From assembly GCA_035995985.1 (NCBI GenBank), contig DASYJY010000117.1:1-22646 (forward strand): 22,646 nucleotides of DNA, in the 5' to 3' direction. This DNA comes from JADGNZ01 sp035995985. GTDB lineage: Bacteria > Acidobacteriota > Thermoanaerobaculia > Gp7-AA8. A program made the position numbers and the translations under genes. The notes under the pieces are model-generated. The model saw only the letters and a list, made by a program, of their open reading frames with translations. It made no database searches and had not been told where the DNA came from. This document shows, one piece after another, positions 1-8,500 of the stretch (positions are counted from its first letter, which is position 1; each line of letters begins with the position of its first letter).

Positions 1-489
1 GTGCGCCCATTTCGTGGCCGGCTCGAACTTTTGAAATGGCGCAAGATCTGGCGTCGGCACGAAGAGCTTTGCACTGACGATGAACGGATCGGCCGCGCCG
101 GGCTTCTCGCGCGATGCTTCCTTTTTGATCAGCGCATCATCGGCGGAGAAGAGAAAAGTTCCGATGACGATGGTGACTATCGCAATGGCTAGCAAGCGAC
201 CCGGCTTCGCGCCGTAGCCGAACAACGTCGATTGCACGTGGTTGAACAGCCAGCGCAGCCACTCACGCTGGGCGCGCATCAGAATCACCTCATGAGGGAA
301 CGTAATGAAGCGAAGGACAAGACTGCCGGTGATCGTCACGCCGCGGAGCCGTAGCGCCGCGGGATACGACCGATCGCTCCCCGAGGCCAACTCCATGATC
401 CACTCGGCCGGTAGTGTTTTATCCTCGGCCTCGGTTAGGTCGATACGCTCGCCTTTTCTTAGCTGTTCTCTGACCCCTTCGTCTGGCAT
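1..489 (-). CDS. Membrane protein, channel-like C-terminal segment (3' end off window)
   Basis: The minus-strand frame is open from the left edge to an ATG at 489 (163 residues visible); the 3' end lies outside the window. The first ~60 residues are acidic and helical, then one short repeat-like stretch (LRLRGVTITGSLVLR, about 46-60). A basic segment follows (about 71-95, ending GYGAKPGRLL) and then a hydrophobic helix (about 99-115). This order resembles large bacterial proteins with beta-helix-like repeats followed by an ion-channel-like membrane region, but here nearly all repeats are missing, suggesting an internal in-frame deletion. An upstream ATG at 549 is possible. I prefer 489 because the family-like N-terminus begins there and a TACAAT hexamer lies just upstream. 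The function is unproven and the family match is from memory of its general layout. Confidence 0.6.
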   Translation of the reverse strand, partial: MPDEGVREQLRKGERIDLTEAEDKTLPAEWIMELASGSDRSYPAALRLRGVTITGSLVLRFITFPHEVILMRAQREWLRWLFNHVQSTLFGYGAKPGRLLAIAIVTIVIGTFLFSADDALIKKEASREKPGAADPFIVSAKLFVPTPDLAPFQKFEPATKWAH

Positions 490-498
490 AAGCCGAAA

Positions 499-504
499 AT
501 TGTA
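499..504 (-). promoter_or_regulatory. Possible -10 element (TACAAT) for the gene at 1-489
   Basis: Read on the minus strand the hexamer is TACAAT, 5/6 to the sigma-70 -10 consensus, and ends 9 nt before the ATG at 489. That would give a nearly leaderless transcript, which fits the absence of a Shine-Dalgarno sequence there. No convincing -35 is visible; a CTCTC-TTCG-GAGAG hairpin (510-523) occupies the spacer. Confidence 0.25.
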
Positions 505-533
505 GCGCGCTCTCTTCGGAGAGAAGGTAGCCC

Positions 534-614
534 TTGCCGCACGTACCATGAGCGAAGGCTGGGGTAAGCGGGTCAGGCCTTGGGTCAAGGAGGGTCAGGC
601 CTTTGCCGCACGTA
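534..614. repeat. Short direct repeats at the upstream edge of the channel-like gene
   Basis: TTGCCGCACGTA occurs at 534-545 and again at 603-614. Between them GGTCAGGCCT occurs at 571-580 and 593-602. These nested direct repeats look like a local duplication or the scar of an insertion or deletion. The rest of 490-814 holds no gene I can support; the open frames there are shadows or noise. Confidence 0.5.
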
Positions 615-814
615 GTGCCTCCGCGCGAGTGGTCACGTGCGAGGGGTTAGACCTCTGCTCTGGACGTGATAGTGAAAGCTCCCGTGCGAGCCGCGAGGTT
701 GGATGCGCGCAATTCCACAGTTCCCGAGACTCTCGGATACGTTCTGAACGCGTGTCGGCAAGCGGCGCTGCCGCTGGACGCAGCTGTGCCGATTCCACGG
801 GCGGCGGAGTTCGT

Positions 815-1500
815 TTACGCAGGCTGCAGTGCGGCGATCGCTTGTCGTGCCAAGGCTTGCAACAACTCATCGCCGGCCGGTTCACCATCTCCGTTGCGGA
901 TCAGGGTCGAAATGGAGCCGGAGCTCCGAAGGCGCAGCGTGGCGGCAATCTCCCTCAGTCGCAGCAGCCCTTCGTTCCAACCGATCCGGGCGGCGAGCAT
1001 CCGAGGAGCACCGCCGTGGCGATGGCGGAGATCCTTTTCCTCGATGCCGCAAATCTTCGCGACCGTCTTCGCGACCGTCTTCACGACCGTCGCCATCTTC
1101 AGACGCGGAATCAGTCGTTGCGCCCTCGCGTGCTCATCGGACCGCGGCTTCTCCGCGACGACCTTCCGCATTCGCTCGACCCACTCCGCGCTGCCGAGGT
1201 AGATCTGGCCGACTAGTTTCTCCCATATCGACTCCGTCGACGCGAGCTTCACGAGGACGAACTCGCGATATATCTCATGGCATTTCGCCGGATCGGGATG
1301 GAGGTCGAACAGCCATTCGGAGTAAAGCCACTCAGGAATCGGGTCAAGGCCGGCATGCGCCCGGTAACTCTACCAGCGGTACTCGGAGGGGCCGGCAACC
1401 ATCCCTGCCCGCACGGGATTTAGCACGGTGTAGCGAGCTCCATCGGCGTTTTCCAAGTCCTGTGGGAAGGCGCGGCCTCATCGCGGCTTTCCATAGGACG
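815..1500 (-). pseudogene. Broken RAYT/IS200-like transposase, C-terminal part
   Basis: A minus-strand frame contains hallmark sequence of REP-associated tyrosine transposases: ARYTVLNPVRAGMV, then a Tyr-Arg-Trp / Ser-Tyr-Arg-Ala region, and a C-terminal part with RHRHGGAPRMLAARIG and LREIAATLRLRSSGSIS. An in-frame TAG at 1370-1372 sits in the conserved Tyr-Arg-Trp-Ser-Ser-Tyr-Arg motif, and another stop (1478-1480) lies just upstream of the first recognisable similarity. The N-terminal catalytic part (HUH motif and tyrosine) is not found upstream. The longest surviving open stretch is 815-1252 (145 residues). A three-copy 12-bp tandem repeat inside it has lengthened the protein sequence. It is inactive as a transposase. 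Confidence 0.7.
1055..1090. repeat. 12-bp tandem repeat, three copies, inside the transposase relic
   Basis: The unit CTTCGCGACCGT is repeated at 1055-1066, 1067-1078 and 1079-1090, the last with one change. It encodes a repeated Thr-Val-Ala/Val-Lys unit on the minus strand. Replication slippage in a gene no longer under selection is the simplest origin. Confidence 0.75.
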
Positions 1501-1744
1501 TCAGCTTCCAATAGCCCGATTCTGTCTCGGACGGACGAGACCCTCGACGGAGCATGCGGTTACCGCTTCGCTCGTCGGGCTCTTGGTTCTTACTCGTACT
1601 CACAGCCGCTTGGCCCCACATCAGCCGCCGGCGAACTCGATCGATCGCGCGCAACGCCTCGTTCACGGCGCCTTCCACGGACTCGAACTCGTCGAGTGAA
1701 GCCGTTCCCAAGACGGGGAACACTTCGTGAAAATTGCGGTGGCG
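1478..1744 (-). other. Unassigned open stretch between the two relics
   Basis: An 81-residue minus-strand frame starting at a GTG (1723) fills most of the gap between the MEDS fragment and the transposase relic. Its sequence (FPVLGTASLDEFESVEGAV at the start) matches no family I recognise and shows no clear ribosome binding site. It may be eroded remains of a third gene. Confidence 0.2.
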
Positions 1745-1975
1745 TCACACCTTCGCACTTTGCTCGCCACTGATGACAGGGGGCGAATAGAACGGATTCT
1801 CCTCGCGGAGCCTACGGGCCACGATGACGACCCGATGGCAGCGGAGGACGTCGACGATCACGTGGCCGGCGAACTTCGTCAGGTCGTAGGCGCAAATCAC
1901 CACATCCGGGAAGTGGGCGAGCGTATCGTTCAGACGCGATTCGTACTCGATGAGATCACTAACGCCGGGCTGCCC
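1745..1975 (-). pseudogene. MEDS sensory-domain fragment (C-terminal third)
   Basis: The minus-strand translation reads SDLIEYESRLNDTL, then VVICAYDLTKF, then REENPFYSPP, before a TGA at 1745. This matches the end of the MEDS domain (the sensory domain named after DcmR) and aligns residue for residue with the MEDS gene at 11371-12006, including its ENPF-PP ending. Similarity stops abruptly near 1975, just beside a 16-bp inverted repeat, and the open frame further upstream is low-complexity Arg/Cys-rich sequence. The first two thirds of the domain are absent, so this is a relic. It keeps a TGC cysteine codon where the longer copy has TGA. Confidence 0.65.
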
Positions 1976-1982
1976 GCCGAGC

Positions 1983-2036
1983 GTGTGCGGTCGTGTGCGG
2001 TGGCGACAGCGTGCGCAACGGCACACGGCCGCACAC
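1983..2036. repeat. Large inverted repeat, REP-like hairpin
   Basis: GTGTGCGGTCGTGTGC (1983-1998) and GCACACGGCCGCACAC (2021-2036) are inverse complements at 15 of 16 positions, separated by 22 nt. The GC-rich imperfect palindrome resembles REP elements in size, lies about 480 bp from a RAYT relic, and abuts the point where MEDS similarity ends. Positions 2037-2159 show nothing further. Confidence 0.55.
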
Positions 2037-2159
2037 CTCACGACGCGCGCGCAAAAGACGTCAACCCGAGCAGGGAGGTGGGAAAGCGATGAAGAGGTCC
2101 GCTTCCGAAGATTCGCCGAGTGAATTGGCAGTTGCGGCGAACTCGACGTCACCGGAGAT

Positions 2160-2188
2160 GAGCAGCCGGGCGAGGGGCCCGGCTGCTC
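2160..2188 (-). terminator. GC-rich hairpin after the PepSY gene
   Basis: GAGCAGCCGGGC (2160-2171) and GCCCGGCTGCTC (2177-2188) form a perfect 12-bp stem with a 5-nt loop, starting 6 nt beyond the PepSY stop codon. There is no T-run on the minus-strand side, so it is either a U-poor terminator or a 3'-end stabilising structure. Confidence 0.6.
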
Positions 2189-2194
2189 CCTGAA

Positions 2195-2602
2195 TCACTT
2201 CTCGTCGCTCCTTTCGTGCTCGTCATCCTCCGCCTCGGTGCCGACACCGAGGACCGCACCATTTCCGGCGTCGATGATCACTTCCTTCGTCGTCTGGCCG
2301 CTGAGGATCTCGATGGCGTAGACGAGACTTCCGTCTTCGTTCTCGAGCTGCGCCTCGACGACCCGGCCGGCGACGGCACCCTGCGCGTTGCGCATCGCTT
2401 CCTCGATCGTGAGCTTGGCGAGCTTCACGAGGGCGGCATCGTTCTCGTCGTCCTGACCCTTCGGAATCTGAACGCTCGACTGCACCTTCGGCTCCTTGCT
2501 TTCGCCGCGCTCACCGCGCTCCTGTGCGATCAGAGCCGTGCCTGCCGACGAGAGCGCGACGGCGGTTGCGAGTGTCCATGCAGCGATCTGTTTCTTACTC
2601 AT
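2195..2602 (-). CDS. Secreted PepSY-domain protein
   Basis: A 135-residue protein with a signal peptide (basic MSKKQ, hydrophobic residues about 7-24, cut near ALIAQ). A charged linker is followed by a PepSY domain: KLTIEEAMRNAQGAVAGRVV (about 67-86), then EDGSLVYAIEIL and TTKEVIIDAGNGAVLGV. It ends in an acidic, Glu/Asp-rich tail. PepSY domains act outside the cytoplasm and are often controlled by an adjacent two-component system; the molecular role here is unknown. AAGGAGA lies 8 nt before the ATG. It is 99 bp downstream of the sensor kinase gene, on the same strand, with its own candidate operator, so it is probably a target of that system. Confidence 0.85.
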   Translation of the reverse strand: MSKKQIAAWTLATAVALSSAGTALIAQERGERGESKEPKVQSSVQIPKGQDDENDAALVKLAKLTIEEAMRNAQGAVAGRVVEAQLENEDGSLVYAIEILSGQTTKEVIIDAGNGAVLGVGTEAEDDEHERSDEK

Positions 2603-2623
2603 GTGTTGTCTCCTTTTTCTTCT

Positions 2624-2640
2624 CCAGCCATCAGGGCTGG
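2624..2640 (-). promoter_or_regulatory. Leader hairpin before the PepSY gene
   Basis: CCAGCC and GGCTGG (2624-2629, 2635-2640) form a perfect 6-bp stem with a 5-nt loop in the presumed 5' leader, followed on the minus strand by an A-rich stretch and the ribosome binding site. It could protect the leader or be incidental. Confidence 0.35.
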
Positions 2641-2689
2641 TGATGCGGAGAAGATAGGCTCACGGTGGTGACAAATGACCGACACGCGC

Positions 2690-2705
2690 ATTACATGTTT
2701 GTCAT
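2690..2705 (-). promoter_or_regulatory. CusR/CopR-like operator upstream of the PepSY gene
   Basis: On the minus strand the sequence is ATGACAAACATGTAAT. Compared with ATGACAA-NN-TTGTCAT, the box I recall for CusR-type heavy-metal regulators, it differs at two of 14 informative positions. A second related site, GGTCATTTGTCACC on the minus strand, lies at 2667-2680. Both sit between the kinase 3' end, which overlaps the first by 4 bp, and the PepSY start, where an activator site would be expected. The response regulator at 4099-4767 belongs to this binding family. Confidence 0.45.
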
Positions 2706-4096
2706 CTGACGGGAAGCTCGATCGTGAAGACGGAGCCTTGGCGCGGCGTGCTGGAGACGGTGACGGTTCCGCGGTGCAACTCGACGATCGACCTGACGAT
2801 CGACAAGCCGAGGCCTGTGCCTTCGGGATATCGCGACCGGGCGTCGTCGACGCGGTAGAAGCGGTCGAAGATCCGACTCAGATGCGGGGCCTCGATGCCT
2901 CCGCCCGTATCGTGGACTTCGATTCGCGTCCCGGCCGCCGCCGCGCTCACCGCGATCCGCACCGACCCGCCGGCGGGCGTGTGCTGCAGCGCGTTGTCGA
3001 CGAGATTGCTGAGAGCCCGGCGGAGCAGGTCGCGGTCTGCGAACACGCTTGCTTCACCCTCAACCGCGAGCGTGATCTTTTTCTCCTCGGCGGATACGCT
3101 GAAGAACTCCGCGACCGCCACGGCTTCCTGGCGTGCATCGAGCTCGATGCGCTTCAACGAGCTCTCCTGCTGCCCGGCGCGAGAAAGAAACAGCAGCTGG
3201 TCGACCATCCTCCGCAGCCGATGCGCCTCTTCGAGCATCGAGCTCAACGTATCGCGATACTCCTCGGGCGATCGCGCCTGCCGCAGTGCGACCTCGGCGC
3301 CTCCCATGAGGTTGTTCAGCGGCGTCCTGATCTCGTGTGCAAGGTCGTCGGAGAACTGCGTCAACCGCTCGAACGACTCGCGCAAACGGATCTGCATCCG
3401 CGCGAACTCGACGCCGAGCGCGCGAAGCTCCGCCGGCCATCGATCGCTTTCGACCGGCTGATCGAGGCGTCCGAAGTCGAGGGTCTGCGTCGCGGCGGTG
3501 ATCTGCGCGAGAGGACGCATCGCGCGACGCGCCACGATCGCGCCGGCAAGCGCCAGGAAGGTCGCGCCGGCAAACAGGGCGATGTACGTGTTCGATCGAA
3601 AGTCCTCGAGCGCTTCCTGACTCTTCGTCTGATCGAGCGCGATGGCGATCACGTAACGCCGCGGGCCCCGCATCACCGCGGCTCTGCTCAGGAGGAAGTG
3701 CTGTTCGCCCGAGTCATACGCGATCACCGGAAACGTCGTCCGGTCGGACGACGGCGGCGGAAACGCTTCGATCGGCGGCACGTCACCAACCGCGAAAACG
3801 ATGCGGTCGCCCTGACGCACGACCAGCCCCGCGCCGCTCCGCGGCCGGCTCGCGTTGTCGGCGGCGAATGGCGCACGAATCCTGGCGAGCTCCTCGTCGT
3901 CGAGCGGCTCATCGTCCTGGTTTGACAGGGCGGCGACGACGCCGTGCATGCGCGTGGTGAGCGCGCGGCTCTGCTCGCGCAACTGGAACTGCTCGAACGT
4001 GCGGAAGAGAAAGAAGAGAGTGCCGCCGACGATCAGAAAGCTCGCCGTCGTAAACCAGAGCACGAGGGTCGCGAAGATCGAGAGCTGGTTGCGCAT
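2702..4096 (-). CDS. Sensor histidine kinase, CusS/CopS type
   Basis: 464 residues. A first membrane helix (about 8-32), a periplasmic sensor region (about 33-170) and a second helix (about 171-189) lead into a HAMP linker. The HisKA box reads LAHEIRTPLNN with the phospho-accepting His at about 254. The ATPase domain follows, with the N box NLVDNALQHTP, the G1 box HDTGGGIEAPH, the F box IFDRFYRVD and the G2 box GTGLGLSIV. The layout is that of heavy-metal sensor kinases (CusS, SilS, CopS). The ATG at 4096 is 2 nt beyond the regulator's stop, so the pair is co-translated. The ligand cannot be read from the sequence; the periplasmic part has no obvious His/Met/Cys cluster, so a metal ligand is not assured. 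Confidence 0.9.
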   Translation of the reverse strand: MRNQLSIFATLVLWFTTASFLIVGGTLFFLFRTFEQFQLREQSRALTTRMHGVVAALSNQDDEPLDDEELARIRAPFAADNASRPRSGAGLVVRQGDRIVFAVGDVPPIEAFPPPSSDRTTFPVIAYDSGEQHFLLSRAAVMRGPRRYVIAIALDQTKSQEALEDFRSNTYIALFAGATFLALAGAIVARRAMRPLAQITAATQTLDFGRLDQPVESDRWPAELRALGVEFARMQIRLRESFERLTQFSDDLAHEIRTPLNNLMGGAEVALRQARSPEEYRDTLSSMLEEAHRLRRMVDQLLFLSRAGQQESSLKRIELDARQEAVAVAEFFSVSAEEKKITLAVEGEASVFADRDLLRRALSNLVDNALQHTPAGGSVRIAVSAAAAGTRIEVHDTGGGIEAPHLSRIFDRFYRVDDARSRYPEGTGLGLSIVRSIVELHRGTVTVSSTPRQGSVFTIELPVR

Positions 4097-4098
4097 CG

Positions 4099-4767
4099 CT
4101 AGTCCTTCAGCACATATCCGACGCCGCGCACCGTGTGGATGAGCTTCCGCTCGAACGGATCGTCGACCTTTTGCCGGAGGCGACGGATCGCAACGTCGAC
4201 CACGTTCGTATCCGAGTCGAAGTTCAGGTCCCACACCTGTTCGGCGATGATCGTGCGGGACAGCACCTCTCCCGCGCGCCGCGCGAGAAGCGACAGAAGC
4301 ATGAACTCCTTCGGCGTGAGGTTAATCTGCTTTCCGGCGCGCGTGACGCGATGACGTGCGGGATCGATTTCGATGTCTCCCACAAGGTAGGTGTCGATCG
4401 GACGTTGGCTGCTGCGCCGCAAGATCGTGCGGATCCGCGCGAGGAGCTCCGAAAAGGCAAACGGCTTGACCAGGTAATCGTCTGCGCCAAGCTCGAGGCC
4501 TCGCACTCGATCCGGAACGGAGTCGCGCGCCGTCAGCAGCAACACGGAAGTGGTTACCCCGCGCTCGCGCAGACGCGACAAGACCGACAACCCGTCCATG
4601 CGCGGCAGCATGATGTCGGAGACGATCACGTCATACGCGTTGTCGACGGCGAGATGGAATCCATCTTCGCCGTTCGACGCGAGATCGACGATGAATCCGC
4701 TCTCCGCGAGCCCCTTCTTCAGGTACGCGGTGGTCTTCGGCTCATCCTCGATGATCAGAATCTTCAT
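4099..4767 (-). CDS. OmpR-family response regulator, CusR/CopR-like
   Basis: 222 residues, the usual length for OmpR-type regulators. The receiver domain has the acidic pocket IIEDEP (Glu7, Asp8), the phospho-acceptor Asp51 in SDIMLPRMDG, the conserved Thr in LLLTARD and the Lys of LVKPF. The C-terminal winged helix includes INLTPKEFMLLSLLARRAGE and the recognition region NVVDVAIRRLRQKVD, ending in the typical VRGVGYVL. The sequence is close to the heavy-metal group (CusR, CopR, CzcR). It lies 18 nt after the lipoprotein-like gene and 2 nt before the kinase gene, so the efflux operon carries its own regulators. Likely targets are the PepSY promoter at 2690-2705 and perhaps the operon promoter near 11300. 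Confidence 0.92.
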   Translation of the reverse strand: MKILIIEDEPKTTAYLKKGLAESGFIVDLASNGEDGFHLAVDNAYDVIVSDIMLPRMDGLSVLSRLRERGVTTSVLLLTARDSVPDRVRGLELGADDYLVKPFAFSELLARIRTILRRSSQRPIDTYLVGDIEIDPARHRVTRAGKQINLTPKEFMLLSLLARRAGEVLSRTIIAEQVWDLNFDSDTNVVDVAIRRLRQKVDDPFERKLIHTVRGVGYVLKD

Positions 4768-4785
4768 GCTACGGCTGTCTCCGCA

Positions 4786-5499
4786 TCATGCGCGCGTGAA
4801 CACGTTCTCGAGCGCGTCGACGCTGTCGAGGATCGGCTTGGCTGTGGCCGCGAAGTCCTTCGCGGTTCCGGCTTTGGTCAGCTGTGCAACGAGAGCATCG
4901 AAGTGCGACGCTTCTGTGGTTCCCCCCTTCGCGACGAGCGCGGGCCGCACCGCCTTCCAGGTTTCCTGCAGCCTCGTGCGGGTTTCGTTCAGTTTCGCTG
5001 TGTTCCCTTCTTCGGACCACAGCTCCAGTTCCCGTCCGTCGTAGTCGAGGAGCGTCACCTCGACCGGGACCTGTGGATTGAACTGACGACTGATCTCGGC
5101 GGCCACACGCGTCATCTCATTCGCCGCGTGAGTGAGAGCGCGCGCATCATGGGCAGCGACAGCGTTCTCGATCGTGGTGACGCGCTCATTCGTAGCCTGC
5201 ATGTCGGCCACCGTTCCCGTGCCTTGGAGCTTCGCCACGGCACTCTTCAGCGCGGCCAGATCGGCCTGCGCCTTTGTCCAATCGCCTGTTCTTCCCCAGT
5301 CATAGAGATTTTCCGCATAGTGGCCGACGTCTTCGGTGGCCGCGGCCGGAGGCGGCAGCGCGGGTTGCGTCGCCATTGCCGTTGCCGTAGTGGCGACCGC
5401 GGGTGTCGTCGTGGCCGTCTGTTGTTGCGTGGCGTTTTTCCCGCAGTTCGCGAGAGTGAGCAATGCCGAAACTGCGATAAGAGTCATGTGCGATTTCAT
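4786..5499 (-). CDS. Putative lipoprotein of the efflux operon, unknown function
   Basis: 237 residues. The N-terminus MKSHMTLIAVSALLTLANC looks like a lipoprotein signal with a candidate lipidated Cys19, although Asn at -1 is uncommon. A Thr/Ala/Pro-rich linker (about 22-55) is followed by a mostly helical domain (about 57-235) with regularly spaced Leu/Ala, suggesting a helical bundle. I recognise no family. The start is supported by AAGGAG, which directly follows the TA of the permease stop codon, giving a 10-nt gap and tight coupling. Placed between the pump and its two-component regulators, it could be a periplasmic accessory to the pump or a ligand-binding partner of the sensor; both are inference. 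Confidence 0.75.
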   Translation of the reverse strand: MKSHMTLIAVSALLTLANCGKNATQQQTATTTPAVATTATAMATQPALPPPAAATEDVGHYAENLYDWGRTGDWTKAQADLAALKSAVAKLQGTGTVADMQATNERVTTIENAVAAHDARALTHAANEMTRVAAEISRQFNPQVPVEVTLLDYDGRELELWSEEGNTAKLNETRTRLQETWKAVRPALVAKGGTTEASHFDALVAQLTKAGTAKDFAATAKPILDSVDALENVFTRA

Positions 5500-5509
5500 T
5501 TCGTTCTCC

Positions 5510-8500
5510 TTATGAGTGAATCAGTTGAGGTTGCGCCTGAAGAAGCGGACTCGATTGCTCCCGCGGCGTTCGGGACGACACGATTGCGTAGATCGTCGGT
5601 GTCACGATGAGCGACAGAACCAGAGCGAAGGACAGACCTCCGATCACCGCGATCGCGAGAGGCTGAAGCAGCTCGGCCCCCGATCCCAGCGCCAGCGCCA
5701 GCGGCAGCATGCCGAGCATCGCGGCGAGGGACGTCATGAGGACGGGACGGAAGCGCCGCCGTCCCGACCGCACCAGTGCCGCGTGCAGATCGTCGCCGGC
5801 ATGCAGATGCTCCTCGACCGTATCGAGCATCAGGATCCCGTTCTTCGCCACGATGCCGACGATCATGATCATTCCCATCAGCGAAACCACATTGAGAGTC
5901 GTGTGCGTCACGAGCAACGCCGCCAGCGTTCCGGTGAGCGCCAGCACCGCGCCGGTGACGATGGCGATCGGATGCGCGAACGAACGGAACTCGATGAGCA
6001 GGACGAGAAACACGAGCGCGATGGCGACGGCCAGCGTTATCGCCAGCTGGCGAAAGCTCGCCTGCTGTTCCTGATACAGACCGCCGTATTCGAGGGTCAT
6101 ACCCGGCGGGAGGTGAACATCGCGCTGCAGCTGCGCCTGGATCTGCTGGATCGCGGTGCCGAGGCTGACGCCCTGGAGCCGCGCGGTGACGGCGTTTGTC
6201 TGCCGCAATCCGTCGCGGGCGATCTCGGTCTGGCCTGGGTCGTACTCGATGGTCGCGACCTGATCGACGCGAACGTAGTTGCCGGTCGCGGAAGAAGGTA
6301 CGGAAGAGAGGACGCGAAGAGCGCCCAGCCGGTCGAGCGACGGGTGCTGATCCGCTGGCAAAACCGTACTCGGAAGCAGCACCCGCACATCGACGGTATG
6401 TCCGCGCTCGACGATCGACGACGCCACGGTGCCTCCGAGAGCCGCTGTCACCGTGTCGGTGATATCGGATCCCTTCACGCCGTACATCGCCGCGCGCTGC
6501 GGGTCGATGCGGAACGTGATGGCCGGGCCGCTGACGACGATTCCGTTGAATACATCGACGACGCCGTTCACCTTCGCGATCGATGCCGCGACCTCTTTCG
6601 CCGTACGGTGCAGTGCCACGGTGTCTTCACTGAAGAGGCGGATCTCGACTGGCGCCGGAGAGCTCGTCAGATCGCCGATCAGATCGCTGAGGATGCCGAC
6701 GAAATCGACGCGCAGCGCGGGCTCGCTCGCTTCGATCTTCTGCCGCAGCTCCGCCGTCACCTGATCGGTCGGCCGCCGCTTCCCCTGCTTCAGTTTGACG
6801 AGAAAGTCGCCGGTGTTCGGTTCGGTGATGGCCAGTCCGAGCTGCAGTCCCGTGCGCCGCGAATAGCTCTCGACGTCCGGCGTCGCCTTCAACATCTGCT
6901 CGACGTGCTTGAGCAGGCGATCGGTCTCGGTGAGCGATGCACCCGGCGGCGCGGTGTAATCGAGCACGAACGCGCCTTCATCGAACGCGGGCAGGAAGTC
7001 GCTGCCGAGTTGCCGATAGATGAGGAATGCGCAAACGAGGATTACCGGGATGAGCAGAAGCACGAGCTTCTGACGCTTCAGCGCCGCCTCGAGAACCCGC
7101 TCGTACCATCCCATCAGCCGGCGGAGGATCGGTCCGCCCTCTTCGCTGCGCTTCGCCTTTTCTCCCGACGCCGACACGAATCGCTGTGCCAGCACGGGCG
7201 TGAAAAACAACGCCAGCACGAGCGACGTCAGCAGCGCGACTGCCATCGTCAGCGCGAGTGATCGGAAGAACATGCCGGTGACGCCGGTCAGGAACGAGAG
7301 CGGCAGGAACACGACGACGGGCGTGATCGTCGATCCGATGATCGGGCCGGAGATCTCGTTGAGCGCATTGCGGACGGCCACCATCCTCTCTTCACCGCGC
7401 GCCACGTGCGCGAAGATGTTCTCGACGACGACGATCGCATCATCGATGACCAGTCCGATCGCCGCCGCAATGCCGCCGAGGGTCATGAGGTCGAACGACA
7501 GTCCGGCCAGCCACATCACCAGGATCGTGACGAGGATCGTGACCGGGATGACGATCGTGGCGACGAGGGTCGTTCCCCAGTTCCGCAGAAACCCGTAAAG
7601 GATGAGCACGGACAGGATGAGACCGATGAGGATCGAGTCGCGCACCGAGCTCACGGCCGCGCGAACGAGCAGCGACTGGTCATAGAACGGTTTGATGACG
7701 ACGTCGCGCGGCAATTGCTTCGTGACACGCGCGAGCTCCAGTTTGATCGCGTCCGTCACCGCTACGGTGTTGGCGGCCGGTTGCCTCAGCACGTTGAGCA
7801 GGACTGCCGGGACTCCATCGGCGGTGACGATGGTGTAGTGCGGCTGAAAGCCGGGACTGATCGTCGCGACGTCCGACAGCAGGACGACTACGTTGTTCAC
7901 CGTCGCCACCACGATCTTTCCGAGATCCTCGGGCGTGGTCCGTCCGGTGACGAGGGCGAGCTCGAGCTGGTGATTCTCGGCAACCAGTCCCGCCGAATCG
8001 ATGACGTTCGCGCTCCGCACCGCCTCGACGACCTGCGCGACCGTGAGGCCGCGCGCTTCGAGACGGGCTGGATCGAGATGGATCTGATATTCCTGCACCT
8101 CTCCGCCGGCCGCATCCACGCGGGCGACACCGGGGACGCGCGCGAGCGCCGGGCGCACGGTGTAATCGGCGAGCGTGCGCAGCGTGCCGGGGTCGCGTTT
8201 CTGCGACGTCATGCTGTAGCCGAGGACGGGAAAGACGGCGAAGGTGAGGCGATCGACGTTGCCGATCCTTGCGCTGGCCGGCAATTGCGCGCTGAGCTGC
8301 GACAGGCGCGCCTGGACGACCTGCAGCGTCGACTCGACGTTCACGTTCCAGTCGAAGAAGAGATTCACCTCCGTCGCGCCGCGCGCGGTCGTCGACGTGA
8401 TGCGCGCGATCCCCGGGATGCCGCTCATCGCTTGCTCGACGGCGCGGGTCACGGTCACCAGCGTCTGATCGGCGGGAACTTCACCGTTGTCGATGACGAT

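Noticed and set aside
5516..7261. 581-codon plus-strand frame antisense to the RND permease
   Set aside because: It is extremely rich in Arg, His, Gln and Asp, with no family motif, and is a shadow of GC-rich coding sequence on the minus strand. Similar long antisense frames at 2675-3925, 4135-5610, 7406-8701 and 8785-9945 were dropped for the same reason.
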